Of a DNA stretch of 64,000 nt, positions 9,992-19,525 are shown piece by piece. Every line of letters starts with the position of its first letter. The first letter of the stretch is position 1. Source of the stretch: JBOGCH01 sp051656645 (GTDB taxonomy: Bacteria > Bacteroidota > Bacteroidia > Bacteroidales > Marinifilaceae); NCBI GenBank assembly GCA_051656645.1, contig JBOGCH010000015.1:72348-136347 (forward strand). The letters run 5' to 3'. The notes below the pieces were generated by a model. The model was not told the origin of the DNA. It worked only from the letters and a program-made list of their open reading frames with translations, and made no database searches. The position numbers and the translations under genes are program-made.

Positions 9992-10672
9992 ATGAAAACA
10001 TATATATTATTAGTATCGCTTTTTCTTACTGTAATAAGTTGTAAGCAAGAAGATATTGCCTGTTATAACAGCAATAACTATTTAAGTTTCTCAAGTACTG
10101 TTGAAGATACGATAAAGCATTCGTTCTTTTTTTATCAAGAAGATGAGGTTACTGTCAAGATGCAAGTAAGTTTGGCAGGTTTACCCCTAGATAAAGATAA
10201 GGAATACAAGATATCAGTAATAGATGAGGAAAGTAATTGTCCGGCAGAAGCATATAAACTGAACGATAAGTATGTGTTTAGAAAGGATATGATTATTGAC
10301 ACTTTATCAGTAATCGTTATTAATCAAAGTATATTTAAAAAGGAATCAGTATTCCTAACGATACAGATTGAGGACAATGAACATTTTATATCAAGTGGAG
10401 GTCTAAACACAAAACGGGTAATAAGAATTTCAGATATAGCACAGCGTCCAGATTGGTGGACAGAGAATCCTATTGAGTGGTGGTATTTAGGTCCCTATTC
10501 TCAGAAGAAATATGAATGTTTTATGGAAGCTACGGGTATCGGAGATTTGACAGGAATGTCACTGGGTGATATACGAATTTTAACATTAAAGTTTCAACAT
10601 TGGTTAGATAGTCAGAATCCTGCAATTGTTGACGAAGATGGCAATATTATGAAAACAGTAATCATCGGATAA
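9992..10672 (+). CDS. DUF4843-like lipoprotein
   Basis: A 226-residue lipoprotein with lipobox VISC (Cys17) and acidic residues soon after. The body is beta-rich. The C-terminal third, with PDWWTENPIEWWYLGPYSQKK in two tryptophan clusters and KYECFMEATG, resembles the DUF4843 proteins that occur directly after SusD in peptide-type and other Sus-like loci. It probably acts as an accessory surface protein of the SusCD complex, but no biochemical role is known to me. It lies 17 nt after susD and 10 nt before the next lipoprotein, in one operon. Confidence 0.75.
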   Translation: MKTYILLVSLFLTVISCKQEDIACYNSNNYLSFSSTVEDTIKHSFFFYQEDEVTVKMQVSLAGLPLDKDKEYKISVIDEESNCPAEAYKLNDKYVFRKDMIIDTLSVIVINQSIFKKESVFLTIQIEDNEHFISSGGLNTKRVIRISDIAQRPDWWTENPIEWWYLGPYSQKKYECFMEATGIGDLTGMSLGDIRILTLKFQHWLDSQNPAIVDEDGNIMKTVIIG

Positions 10673-10682
10673 ATTTTAAGCT

Positions 10683-12254
10683 ATGAGAACACACATAACT
10701 ATATATATCACATCGTTACTCCTTCTATTGTTTGGAGGTTGTATTGAGGATAATGGGATTTATAATTACAATGATTTACCAGAATTGAAGGTTTCAGGGA
10801 TCCCGTATCGAATTGTTCTAAGTCCTGAGGAGGAAGTTGAATTAACACCCACACTTATGGGTAAAGACAGTAGTGTAGTTTCAAATATAAGTTGTGAATG
10901 GAAAATTGACGGTGAAGTTGTATCAACTGATATGCAATATAAGTTTATAGCAAAGAAAATATGTGAGCATACATTATTATTAATTGTTACGGATAATAAT
11001 ACAAATGCTAAGTATACTTATGATGCAAATATAAAGATAAAATCGCCCTATGAAACAGGCTTTCTTATATTGCACGAAAACAATAATAACTCTGAGTTAT
11101 CTTTTATACGATCAAAAAAGATAATTGGAAGTTATAATCCGCCAGTTAATGACACATTAATATATGATCAATTATATAGCAACATTTACCAAGCATCAAA
11201 TAATGCGATATGTGAAGGAAAGCCATATAAAATAAGGGAGCATTGGGCTATGGACGATTATAATCCGTTAATGGGTGAAATTACTATTCAGACGGAGCAT
11301 AATGGTCAAATGAAAATAGAAGAACTTAATGGTTTAACGTTTGAGCGTGAGACAAGAATTGAGCAAGAATTTCAAAATGGAGAATTACCCGATAACTACA
11401 GTCCAAAAGATATTATTCATGGCTGTTGGGATAGTTTCTTGCTTGACAATGAGGGTTATATATATCCACGCCGTTCGAGTGTCAAGGAAGCTTATCACAC
11501 CGGTTATTTCTCAAAAGATGTAAGATATAGAAATGGGCGTAAATACAAAGATATGCTCTTTACGTTCTATCCTAAAGTAGATGCAATCTTAGTGTATGAA
11601 TATAATGCAAAAGGTACCACTGATATGGCTGGTATAGAGTGTGAATCATACAGTAGTAGAAATAATCTTATACCTCTTGTAGTAGATGTTGAATCACAAT
11701 GGAAATCTCATTTTTATGATTTGGATTATGATATATTATTTCAAGACTATAATATCGATTTTGATGCGGATGGTGCAATGGCTATAGCCTATAAGACAAA
11801 AGCAAGTTCTATTTATCTGCATTTATTTACAATGTGTACCAATCGTAAAGTGAGTGTGGAAATCTATGATAGCAAGATTATAGATCTTACAGCAACACAA
11901 GGAATTACACAATTAAAAGGAATGGCGTGTTCAAAAAGAAATGGCTATACTTATTATTGCGACCAACGTTCACTTTACTCTTGTTCACCTACACATTATG
12001 ATATAACTCCGGTTTATGAATTCACAGATAAAAATATCGTCTCAATGGCATTACAGTCACATTTATCATATAATGCAAAAATTGAATGTCATGTAGCATT
12101 CTCTTTTGATAACGGTGATTTTGAGATTTATGAGATATCTAATGATGATCCAAATAAGTTATTAAACTTAGTATACAAAGCGGAGAAACCAATTTATAAT
12201 GTCAAGCAGATTATTTACAAATTGGGGGACACGTCTAATTTCTTTTATTTCTAA
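10683..12254 (+). CDS. PKD-like family surface lipoprotein
   Basis: A 523-residue lipoprotein with lipobox FGGC (Cys20) followed by IEDNG. An N-terminal Ig/PKD-like module (about 30-120, VVSNISCEWKIDGEVVS) is followed by a larger region of repeated beta segments (for example YTYYCDQRSLYSCS, VHVAFSF-like strands) that may form a propeller. Such PKD-like lipoproteins commonly occupy the fourth position after SusC, SusD and DUF4843. The likely role is a surface binding protein for the imported substrate, which is inference from position. It sits 10 nt after the DUF4843 gene and 15 nt before the first peptidase gene. Confidence 0.75.
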   Translation: MRTHITIYITSLLLLLFGGCIEDNGIYNYNDLPELKVSGIPYRIVLSPEEEVELTPTLMGKDSSVVSNISCEWKIDGEVVSTDMQYKFIAKKICEHTLLLIVTDNNTNAKYTYDANIKIKSPYETGFLILHENNNNSELSFIRSKKIIGSYNPPVNDTLIYDQLYSNIYQASNNAICEGKPYKIREHWAMDDYNPLMGEITIQTEHNGQMKIEELNGLTFERETRIEQEFQNGELPDNYSPKDIIHGCWDSFLLDNEGYIYPRRSSVKEAYHTGYFSKDVRYRNGRKYKDMLFTFYPKVDAILVYEYNAKGTTDMAGIECESYSSRNNLIPLVVDVESQWKSHFYDLDYDILFQDYNIDFDADGAMAIAYKTKASSIYLHLFTMCTNRKVSVEIYDSKIIDLTATQGITQLKGMACSKRNGYTYYCDQRSLYSCSPTHYDITPVYEFTDKNIVSMALQSHLSYNAKIECHVAFSFDNGDFEIYEISNDDPNKLLNLVYKAEKPIYNVKQIIYKLGDTSNFFYF

Positions 12255-12269
12255 TAAAAACGCTCGATA

Positions 12270-14597
12270 ATGAAAAATCTATTTACAATTATTCTTTTCA
12301 CAATGTGGTTCATACCACAATCATATGCTCAAATACAAAATGCTAATTATAAACAAGCTATTCTTTTTGAGAACGAGATAGAGAAGTTCAGAAATGACCT
12401 GTCTTTGCATCCTACTTTTATTAATAATACTGATATATTTTGGTACAAGTATAAAACCAGTGAGGGAACGAAATTCTATATTGTAGATCCTAATAAGCGA
12501 ACTCGTAAAGAGTTATTTGATTTGGTTGATGTTTTGGGGCAAATTAGTCAAATTACTCATAAAGCCTATGATCATAAATCATTTTATGCCAATAATCTAA
12601 TCTTTGCAAAGGATGGTAAAAGCTTCACCTTTGGATTAGAGAGTAATGAATACAAGTATTGTATGCAAACGGGGAAGGTAACTCAGCAACCTAAAGCTCC
12701 TAAGTGTCCATATCATTCAAAACCTTCCGGTCATATTCTATCTCCGGATAGCTTATATTACATATACGCACATAAACACAATCTCTATATTTATGGGAAC
12801 CCTCACAAGAATCAAGACTCAACAATAGTTCAGCTTACTCATGACGGAGAATTACATAATTCCTATGCACGCTATCCTGATGAGGCCCCGAATGAGGAGA
12901 CAGCTCCCCGTGGACGTTGGTTAAAGAACTCAAAATACTTTTTGGCAGAGTTAGAAGACGACAGGAAGTTGGACTTTATGCATGTTATTGATATTACTGA
13001 GCAACCTCGTCCAAAGTTGGTTTCATATAAATACAGTTGTCCCGGAGATAGTATAATTACTCAATATGGAGTATGTCTATTTGATATCAATAGTAAAAAA
13101 AGAATTGATATTGATTTGTCAAAATGGAAGGATCAATATGTTGAATACGCCTTTGATAACACAAAGAAAGGAGATGAGCTTTTCTTTTTTAGAACAAAAC
13201 GGACTTGGGATGAAAAAGAACTGTGTCGTTATAATTTAAGTACGGGAGAGGTAACTGTACTACTAAATGAAATCGATAAACCGTTCTTTGACTATGTTAT
13301 CGCTCAAACTCATTTCTTGCATGGGGGAAAAGAATTTGTCTTTAGATCAGAGCGTACAGGCTATGGACATTTTTATTTGTATAATGGCAAAGATGGAGAA
13401 TTTAAGCGTCCTGTAACTCAAGGTCCCTACGTTACTGGACAAATTGTCAAAATAGATACAGCCAAAAGAGATGTATATTATTATGGATTTGGGAAGGAGA
13501 ATTCTATAGACCCTTATTACTATGTCCTATATAAAACGAATCTTGACAAAGCCGAGTGTAAAATATTAACACCTGAGAATGGTAACCATAAGGTTTACAT
13601 CTCTCCATCAAGTAAATATATTATTGACTCTTACTCCCGTGTTGATTTACCTAACGTTAATGTAGTAAGAGATAAGAATGGAAAAGTAATAATGGAATTA
13701 GATAAGCCTGACTTAGACGCTGTTTATGCTATTGGATGGAAAGCACCAGAACGCTTTAAAGTAAAAGCTGCAGATGGAATTACAGATTTATATGGGGTAA
13801 TGTGGAAACCAATGGATTTCGATTCAACAAAAACGTATCCAGTAATATCCGAAGTATATCCCGGACCTCAGTTCGAATATGTGCCTACAACATTTGCGTT
13901 AAAATCTGGCCACGCCACGAAATTAGCGCAGTTAGGTTTTATTGTTATTCAAGTAGGACATCGTGGTGGAACACCAATTCGAGGAAAAGTTTATCATAGA
14001 CATGGTTATGGGAAACTAAGAGATTATCCATTAGCCGATGATAAAGCTGCCATCTCTCAGCTAGCTTTACGCTATCCATTTATTGATGCAACGAAAGTAG
14101 GTATATTCGGACATTCGGGTGGTGGATTTATGTCAACAGCTGCTCTTTGTACATATCCGGACTTTTATTCAGCAGCTGTATCGGCAGCTGGTAATCACGA
14201 TAATCGAATCTACAATACCGGTTGGATAGAAATGAATAATGGTGTAGAGGAGATTGTACGGAAAAAAGAAAATTGTCCTAATGGCGATTCTACTATTGTC
14301 TTTAAAGCAAAACCTATTCACACCAACATGGATTTGAGTAAAAATTATCAGGGACATGTCCTGTTAGTTACAGGAATGATGGATAAAAATGTTAATCCGG
14401 CACATACTCTTCGTATGGCAAAAGCCTTAATGGATTCAGGCAAAAATTTCGATATGATTTGTTTGCCTAAAAGTACGCATGGTTTCTCAGGCAATGAAGA
14501 CCGCTTCTTTGAACGTAAATTATGGTATCATTTCGCCAAGTATTTACTTGATGATTATTCATGTGTAAAACATTCAAATATTGAGAAATGCGAATAA
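12270..14597 (+). CDS. Secreted S9 family peptidase (DPP IV/prolyl oligopeptidase type)
   Basis: A 775-residue serine peptidase with a signal peptide (1-20, ending SYAQ). An N-terminal beta-propeller-like region covers about 40-490. A C-terminal alpha/beta-hydrolase domain carries a complete triad: Ser616 in GHSGGG, Asp705 in MMDKNV and His737 in STHGF. The spacing and the PVISEVYPGPQ lead-in match the DPP IV branch of S9, enzymes that release dipeptides from N termini. There is no lipobox, so it is probably periplasmic, processing peptides that enter through SusCD. Exact specificity (proline or otherwise) cannot be read. Its 3' end overlaps the next gene by 10 nt, suggesting translational coupling. 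Confidence 0.93.
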   Translation: MKNLFTIILFTMWFIPQSYAQIQNANYKQAILFENEIEKFRNDLSLHPTFINNTDIFWYKYKTSEGTKFYIVDPNKRTRKELFDLVDVLGQISQITHKAYDHKSFYANNLIFAKDGKSFTFGLESNEYKYCMQTGKVTQQPKAPKCPYHSKPSGHILSPDSLYYIYAHKHNLYIYGNPHKNQDSTIVQLTHDGELHNSYARYPDEAPNEETAPRGRWLKNSKYFLAELEDDRKLDFMHVIDITEQPRPKLVSYKYSCPGDSIITQYGVCLFDINSKKRIDIDLSKWKDQYVEYAFDNTKKGDELFFFRTKRTWDEKELCRYNLSTGEVTVLLNEIDKPFFDYVIAQTHFLHGGKEFVFRSERTGYGHFYLYNGKDGEFKRPVTQGPYVTGQIVKIDTAKRDVYYYGFGKENSIDPYYYVLYKTNLDKAECKILTPENGNHKVYISPSSKYIIDSYSRVDLPNVNVVRDKNGKVIMELDKPDLDAVYAIGWKAPERFKVKAADGITDLYGVMWKPMDFDSTKTYPVISEVYPGPQFEYVPTTFALKSGHATKLAQLGFIVIQVGHRGGTPIRGKVYHRHGYGKLRDYPLADDKAAISQLALRYPFIDATKVGIFGHSGGGFMSTAALCTYPDFYSAAVSAAGNHDNRIYNTGWIEMNNGVEEIVRKKENCPNGDSTIVFKAKPIHTNMDLSKNYQGHVLLVTGMMDKNVNPAHTLRMAKALMDSGKNFDMICLPKSTHGFSGNEDRFFERKLWYHFAKYLLDDYSCVKHSNIEKCE

Positions 14598-17242
14598 TAC
14601 TATTACTCATATGTAATTTCACTATTGTTTTAGCTTCCGCCATGGCAGAAGCTAAAACAATAGATTCGGCAGCTTATATGATGTGGAAGCGTATAGATAA
14701 TTTTTCTATGTCAGAGAATGCTGAATGGATAATCTATAAATATCAATACATAGATAACGATAGCTTGAATGTAAGTATTACTAATCAATATCATATTTAT
14801 AATAATCATACAGGAAAAAAGGATATTATAGATAATGTTACCTATCCATCGTTTATTAATAATGGTCAATATCTAATTTATAGACGTGCTACCGATGATC
14901 AGTACGAGATATATAATCTTAAATCAAAAGCGAGGCAAAGTTTAGAAAATTTTGTTTCTGTAGACTATACTTCAGAGTCTCCGACCATTATTGGTGTAGA
15001 TTCTAACAATATAGCCACATTCTATAATTTGAATACAGGAAAGAAAAACATAATATCCGGATATTTCAATTATCGAAGAACGGATAACAATGGCAACATG
15101 CTAGCATTGTCTAAGAACGAATTAGCAACTTCGCTACATTACTTTAATATTGAGAAATCTGAAAAAAGTAAGATAATATACAGCGATACGACTAAAACGC
15201 TGCGTTATTTCTCCTATAATGAGAAACATAAAAAGGGCGAGTTTAAGATAGAGCATTCTAACAGTAAAATTAAAAGTTATATAGAATATAGTTTTACTAC
15301 AGAAGGGGATATTTGTCCTATCTTTAATTCTACAACTGTGCAGAGTAATCTGCCCATAAGAAGTTATCGTCCTTTATCGGGCGATAAACTGATAGAACTT
15401 ACTATGGCAGAAAATAGGACGACTAAAAAGTATAATACCCCCAAAGATACGTCGTTCCAGATTGAGTTGTGGAGTTGGAATGATTACAAGATACCCTCGG
15501 AGCAAGAAATATCAGGGTATAGAGAAAAACGTCTTAATGCAGATGTGCATATCTATAATTTAAACAATAAGCAAAGCATACAACTAACCAATAACCAAGT
15601 TGCGTCAGTCTATTATCCTAAGGTACAAAATATTGAGTATGCCTTGATTGTTGATGAAACTCCGTACGTTACTCAGAAAGATTGGCTATATGTAAGCAGA
15701 TACGATAATTATATCGTTAATCTTAATACAAATGTAAGAGATACTTTATCTATAATGCAGTCTAGCCGCCCTATGTGGGCTCCTAACAACAATTTCCTTG
15801 TTTCTTTTAATAAGGAAACTATGAGTTGGGAAATATATAATCCCCTAACCAAGGAGCGACGTAATTTACAAAATGAAATACCGTTCCCGCAGTATAACGA
15901 GTTGCATGATCGCCCATTCCCAGCCGCTCCATATGGCATTGCAGGTTGGGGAAAAAACAATAATCTGCTCTATATTTATGATCGATTCGATATTTGGTGT
16001 GTCGATTTATCTCAAAAAACACCCACTTATTGTATTACTAATAATTATGGACGTCAAAATGAGGTTAGGATCCGGTTTAACTCAGAAGATCCGATAGATG
16101 ATATCGATCCCAATAAACGACAAGCTATTACACTTAATTACTGGAGAACAAAGGAGCAAGCACTTGGCTGGTTAGAAAGGAATGGTAAAATAACCGAAAA
16201 ATTTAAACAATTTGCCACGTTCAGAAAAACTCAACAAAGTAGCAACCAAGAATGGTATCTGATTGATAAGCAAAGTTTCAATGAAGGACGCGACTTATGG
16301 ATATATAATTCGGTACGTGGTAGCATGAAGAGAGTGTCCAATGCAAATCCGAATCATAATAATTTCAAATGGGGACGTGTAGAACTTGTTGAATGGACAA
16401 ATTATGCAGGGAAACTTAATCAAGGGGTGTTGTACTTGCCACATAATTATGATAAGAATAAGAAATACCCAACCATTGTTAGTTTCTATGAAACTCACAG
16501 TAATGAAATTCATGCCTATTTCCCTCCAATGTGGAGTAGTGCCATGCTAAACATTCCAACATATCTCAGCCAGGATTATATTATATTTCAACCGGATGTA
16601 TACTTTCAAGTAGGAAATCCTGGAAAAAGTAGTTATGACGCAGTAGTGAGCGGAACACAAGCCCTTATCAATCGAGGTATAATTGATTCTACTTGCGTTG
16701 GATTACAGGGGCATAGTTGGTCAGGCTATCAGGTGAGCTACTTGGTTACGCAGACTAATCTATTTACATGTGTAAATATAGGAGCTGCAATAACCAACAT
16801 GGTTGGCGCATATACCGGTATTCGCGAAGGCTCTGGTGTCCCTCGTATGTTTATGTACGAAGACTGGCAATGCCGTATGGGACAAACCTTATGGGAAAAT
16901 AAAGATGCGTATATAAACAATTCTGCAATATATTTTGCTGATCGCATAAAAACCCCTGCGCTAATATTCCATTGTGATAAGGACGAAGCAGTATCCTTCT
17001 CTGATGGCCGCAATTTATTCCTAGCTCTTCGTCGTTTACAACGTCCTGCGTGGATGATTAATTATAAAGGAGAAGGACACTTTGTAAATAGTTTAGGAGC
17101 ACGTATGGATTGGACGAAACGTATGAATCAATTTTTTGATTACTATCTCAAAAATACACAAATTCCACGATGGATGGATGAAGGTATATCCATAAAAGAA
17201 AGTGGGTACGATCCGAAACTAGATTTAATCCATAAATTATAA
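14588..17242 (+). CDS. Second secreted S9-like peptidase
   Basis: An 884-residue paralog of the preceding peptidase class, overlapping it by 10 nt. A signal peptide (1-20, ending SAMA) is followed by a long propeller-like region and a C-terminal alpha/beta-hydrolase domain. The triad is Ser710 in GHSWSGY, Asp799 in DKDEAV and His831 in GEGHFVN. It is longer than the first enzyme, and similarity is visible only in the catalytic domain. The nucleophile elbow GHSWSGY resembles the GHSWGGY of other prolyl oligopeptidase-like enzymes. Two different S9 enzymes in one operon suggest sequential trimming of imported peptides. Specificity is unknown. Confidence 0.9.
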   Translation: MRIILLLICNFTIVLASAMAEAKTIDSAAYMMWKRIDNFSMSENAEWIIYKYQYIDNDSLNVSITNQYHIYNNHTGKKDIIDNVTYPSFINNGQYLIYRRATDDQYEIYNLKSKARQSLENFVSVDYTSESPTIIGVDSNNIATFYNLNTGKKNIISGYFNYRRTDNNGNMLALSKNELATSLHYFNIEKSEKSKIIYSDTTKTLRYFSYNEKHKKGEFKIEHSNSKIKSYIEYSFTTEGDICPIFNSTTVQSNLPIRSYRPLSGDKLIELTMAENRTTKKYNTPKDTSFQIELWSWNDYKIPSEQEISGYREKRLNADVHIYNLNNKQSIQLTNNQVASVYYPKVQNIEYALIVDETPYVTQKDWLYVSRYDNYIVNLNTNVRDTLSIMQSSRPMWAPNNNFLVSFNKETMSWEIYNPLTKERRNLQNEIPFPQYNELHDRPFPAAPYGIAGWGKNNNLLYIYDRFDIWCVDLSQKTPTYCITNNYGRQNEVRIRFNSEDPIDDIDPNKRQAITLNYWRTKEQALGWLERNGKITEKFKQFATFRKTQQSSNQEWYLIDKQSFNEGRDLWIYNSVRGSMKRVSNANPNHNNFKWGRVELVEWTNYAGKLNQGVLYLPHNYDKNKKYPTIVSFYETHSNEIHAYFPPMWSSAMLNIPTYLSQDYIIFQPDVYFQVGNPGKSSYDAVVSGTQALINRGIIDSTCVGLQGHSWSGYQVSYLVTQTNLFTCVNIGAAITNMVGAYTGIREGSGVPRMFMYEDWQCRMGQTLWENKDAYINNSAIYFADRIKTPALIFHCDKDEAVSFSDGRNLFLALRRLQRPAWMINYKGEGHFVNSLGARMDWTKRMNQFFDYYLKNTQIPRWMDEGISIKESGYDPKLDLIHKL

Positions 17243-17262
17243 ATAACTAAAATCATTCAATT

Positions 17263-17676
17263 ATGAAACATCTTTTAATTACACTTATTGCTCTTCTTTT
17301 TATTACGAAAGCAAGTGCAGAAGAATTCAAATCAAGTCAAATATTAGGTAAATGGTATAACCCGTATACTGTAGAGAATTTAGGAGAATATAGGGGTTTT
17401 CATTTTAAACGAAATGGAAAATGCGAGGCTCTTGGTATTAAATCGTTAGAGTTAGATTCCTGGAGAATTGAAAAAGGAAGACTTATTATTGAAGGAATAG
17501 AGATTACGGAGGATGGTAAACGAATACCATATAAGACATCTGAACGTATTGATACACTATCTAAAACAAAACTTTCCTTAGTTGCTGCAGAAAAACCTTT
17601 TAGAATGGTATTTGTTTATATGCCAAAAACTGAGATTAAGAAACGATTACAGTCTAAAGGCGACAAACAGGAATAG
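17263..17676 (+). CDS. Small secreted lipocalin-like protein
   Basis: A 137-residue protein with a signal peptide (1-19, ending ASA) and no lipid-anchor cysteine. The mature part opens with ILGKWYNPY, the GKW pattern seen in lipocalin-like proteins. It continues as short predicted beta strands (FHFKRNGKCEA, DSWRIEKGRLIIEG, TKLSLVAAEKPFRMVFVY) and ends in a basic tail. It is the last gene of the peptide locus, 20 nt after the second peptidase, and is followed by a strong hairpin. It may bind a small hydrophobic or peptide ligand in the periplasm. The family call is tentative. Confidence 0.6.
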   Translation: MKHLLITLIALLFITKASAEEFKSSQILGKWYNPYTVENLGEYRGFHFKRNGKCEALGIKSLELDSWRIEKGRLIIEGIEITEDGKRIPYKTSERIDTLSKTKLSLVAAEKPFRMVFVYMPKTEIKKRLQSKGDKQE

Positions 17677-17729
17677 TAGTATCTCATTTAACCAAACAAT
17701 TAAGCAAATGCACTATTGAATTGCTTATG

Positions 17730-17771
17730 AATAACACCATGATTCTAAAATTATAGAGTCATGGTGTTATT
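17730..17771. terminator. Terminator between peptide locus and ClC gene
   Basis: 17-bp hairpin (17730-17746 with 17755-17771) closed by an 8-nt loop, with one G-U pair. It lies between two convergent transcription units, 54 nt past the lipocalin-like gene and 86 nt past the ClC stop, and probably serves both. Confidence 0.75.
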
Positions 17772-17856
17772 ATGTTAATATATAACGTTATAGTGCTGTT
17801 TTTTGTAGTTTCTCCTAATAAATTATAGGCCTTATCCCATCACAAAGATCCTCATG

Positions 17857-19446
17857 TCACTCATTACACAACACCCTATACGCCTTGCTTAGTGTTTCCA
17901 GGTCCTTGGAGGTGAATTGAACTTCGAGGACATCGTCTTTTTGGAGAATAACGTCGTCAGTACTATTCCATACATCATCGCGTTTGTAACGGACGATGGC
18001 CGATCCGCCGGGGACTGTTATGTTGTGCACAGGTTTCCCAATGAGATAGGAGCCGTCGAGTACTTTATAGTAGTTAAATATTTTCTCGTCGGAGGTTTCA
18101 TAGTCTTCGGGTAACATGTAGCGATATAGCAAATCATATATGGGTTGTACCCTCATTAGTTGGCTAATAAAGAAGGTTACGCCAACTAGTACAATCATCC
18201 AGAAGAAGTCGGTGAATAGGTTGGTCATTTCCAGCATAAGGACTAGTCCGGTAAGAGGGGAGCGTACTACAACGGCAAATATCCCCCCCATAGACATTAG
18301 CATAAAGAATCCGCTATAGGCTTGGTATGGAAGTCCGAATTCACAAAGAAGGAGACAAAAAAGTTTACCGGATAGGGCCCCAATAACTAGTAGAGGAAGG
18401 AATATCCCGCCCGGAACACCCGTACAATAGCATAGGGGAGTGTATACTAGTTTTACTACTAGCATTATGATAACAAGCCATATCGTTACTTTCGTATCGG
18501 CATATTTAAATATAAGTGGTTCTCCTCCGGCAAGAATGTCGGGGATGAAGTAACCTAGAAAATAGGTAATAACGGCAAGTCCAAGAAATAATATATAGGG
18601 AGCAAACTTGCTTCGTTTTTTGAAACGTGTAAACATCTCCTTAAAGTAAATAAGAAGGTAGTTAAATACCATGCCAAATAGGGATAGAAATATGGCTAAT
18701 GCCAACATGGTTGCTAAGATGGTGGGAATTTCGTTGGGATTGGGCATAGCGCTACTTAACAAGGAGTATTTGTCCTCGTTACCAAAGGCAAGTTTTGCCA
18801 TCCATCCGGAGGCAATTGCCGCTAAAAAGGCGGTTACAGTGCTACGCGAGGATTGGTACTTAGTAATTTCCTCATGTACAAATATGGTAGAGGCAAGTGG
18901 TGCCGTAAATGCGGAGGATAGACCTGCAGCCGCACCTCCTGTAATGAGGAAGCGCTTGTTGGCAACATCCACTTTTGTCCATTTGCCAATGAGGTCGCCA
19001 ATAAATGCGCCAATTTGTACGCTTGGACCTTCACGGCCCAAAGAAAATCCCATGCCAATACCCACAATTCCGCCAATGAATTTAAGGATGAGCCTCCATC
19101 CGGAGGCGATGAGAGGGAAACGGTTACAAATGTATCCTTCTACTTGTGGAATACCACTACCGTTTATATACTTTACTTTTTGCACCATGAGGTAGAGCAA
19201 CAGTCCTACAGCCCATATGCCTATAATGATGAGAATGTCATAGTACCATGCATAGGTGTGCGCGTATATATAGTCTCGAATGCCAACGGAGTGCTCAATA
19301 AGATATCGATAGGGTACAGTGACGAGCCCGACAGCTAGGCCGGTCATAATGCTCATGAGAAAGATTTTTAGATCAATCTTCCTGTATAGATGCCGCATTT
19401 TAATTATCGGCTTTTCTATTCGCCACCCTTTACTATTTTTAAACAT
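17857..19446 (-). CDS. ClC-family chloride channel/transporter
   Basis: A 529-residue polytopic membrane protein of the ClC family. It shows the selectivity motifs in order: a GSGIP segment in the N-terminal third, GREGPSVQIG (about residues 137-146), GGAAAGLSSAF, and GVPGGIFLPL in the second half. About ten or more hydrophobic helices are visible. The C-terminal 70 residues (VHNITVPGGSAIVRYKRDD, then QKDDVLEVQF) resemble a TrkA-C/RCK-C ligand-binding domain rather than the CBS pair of many ClCs. It may be a chloride channel or a proton/chloride exchanger. ATG 19446 is used, and Met17 (19398) is a possible alternative start. Confidence 0.92.
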   Translation of the reverse strand: MFKNSKGWRIEKPIIKMRHLYRKIDLKIFLMSIMTGLAVGLVTVPYRYLIEHSVGIRDYIYAHTYAWYYDILIIIGIWAVGLLLYLMVQKVKYINGSGIPQVEGYICNRFPLIASGWRLILKFIGGIVGIGMGFSLGREGPSVQIGAFIGDLIGKWTKVDVANKRFLITGGAAAGLSSAFTAPLASTIFVHEEITKYQSSRSTVTAFLAAIASGWMAKLAFGNEDKYSLLSSAMPNPNEIPTILATMLALAIFLSLFGMVFNYLLIYFKEMFTRFKKRSKFAPYILFLGLAVITYFLGYFIPDILAGGEPLIFKYADTKVTIWLVIIMLVVKLVYTPLCYCTGVPGGIFLPLLVIGALSGKLFCLLLCEFGLPYQAYSGFFMLMSMGGIFAVVVRSPLTGLVLMLEMTNLFTDFFWMIVLVGVTFFISQLMRVQPIYDLLYRYMLPEDYETSDEKIFNYYKVLDGSYLIGKPVHNITVPGGSAIVRYKRDDVWNSTDDVILQKDDVLEVQFTSKDLETLSKAYRVLCNE

Positions 19447-19525
19447 GATATGATGTGTTTATACCATGTAAAAAACGAGATGGGGAATAATATTGTTTTA
19501 TAATGATTGATTTTTATATATGTAC

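Noticed and set aside
18671..19195. 174-codon plus-strand frame opposite the ClC gene
   Set aside because: It is an antisense shadow of a well-conserved membrane protein, and its product has no recognisable pattern.
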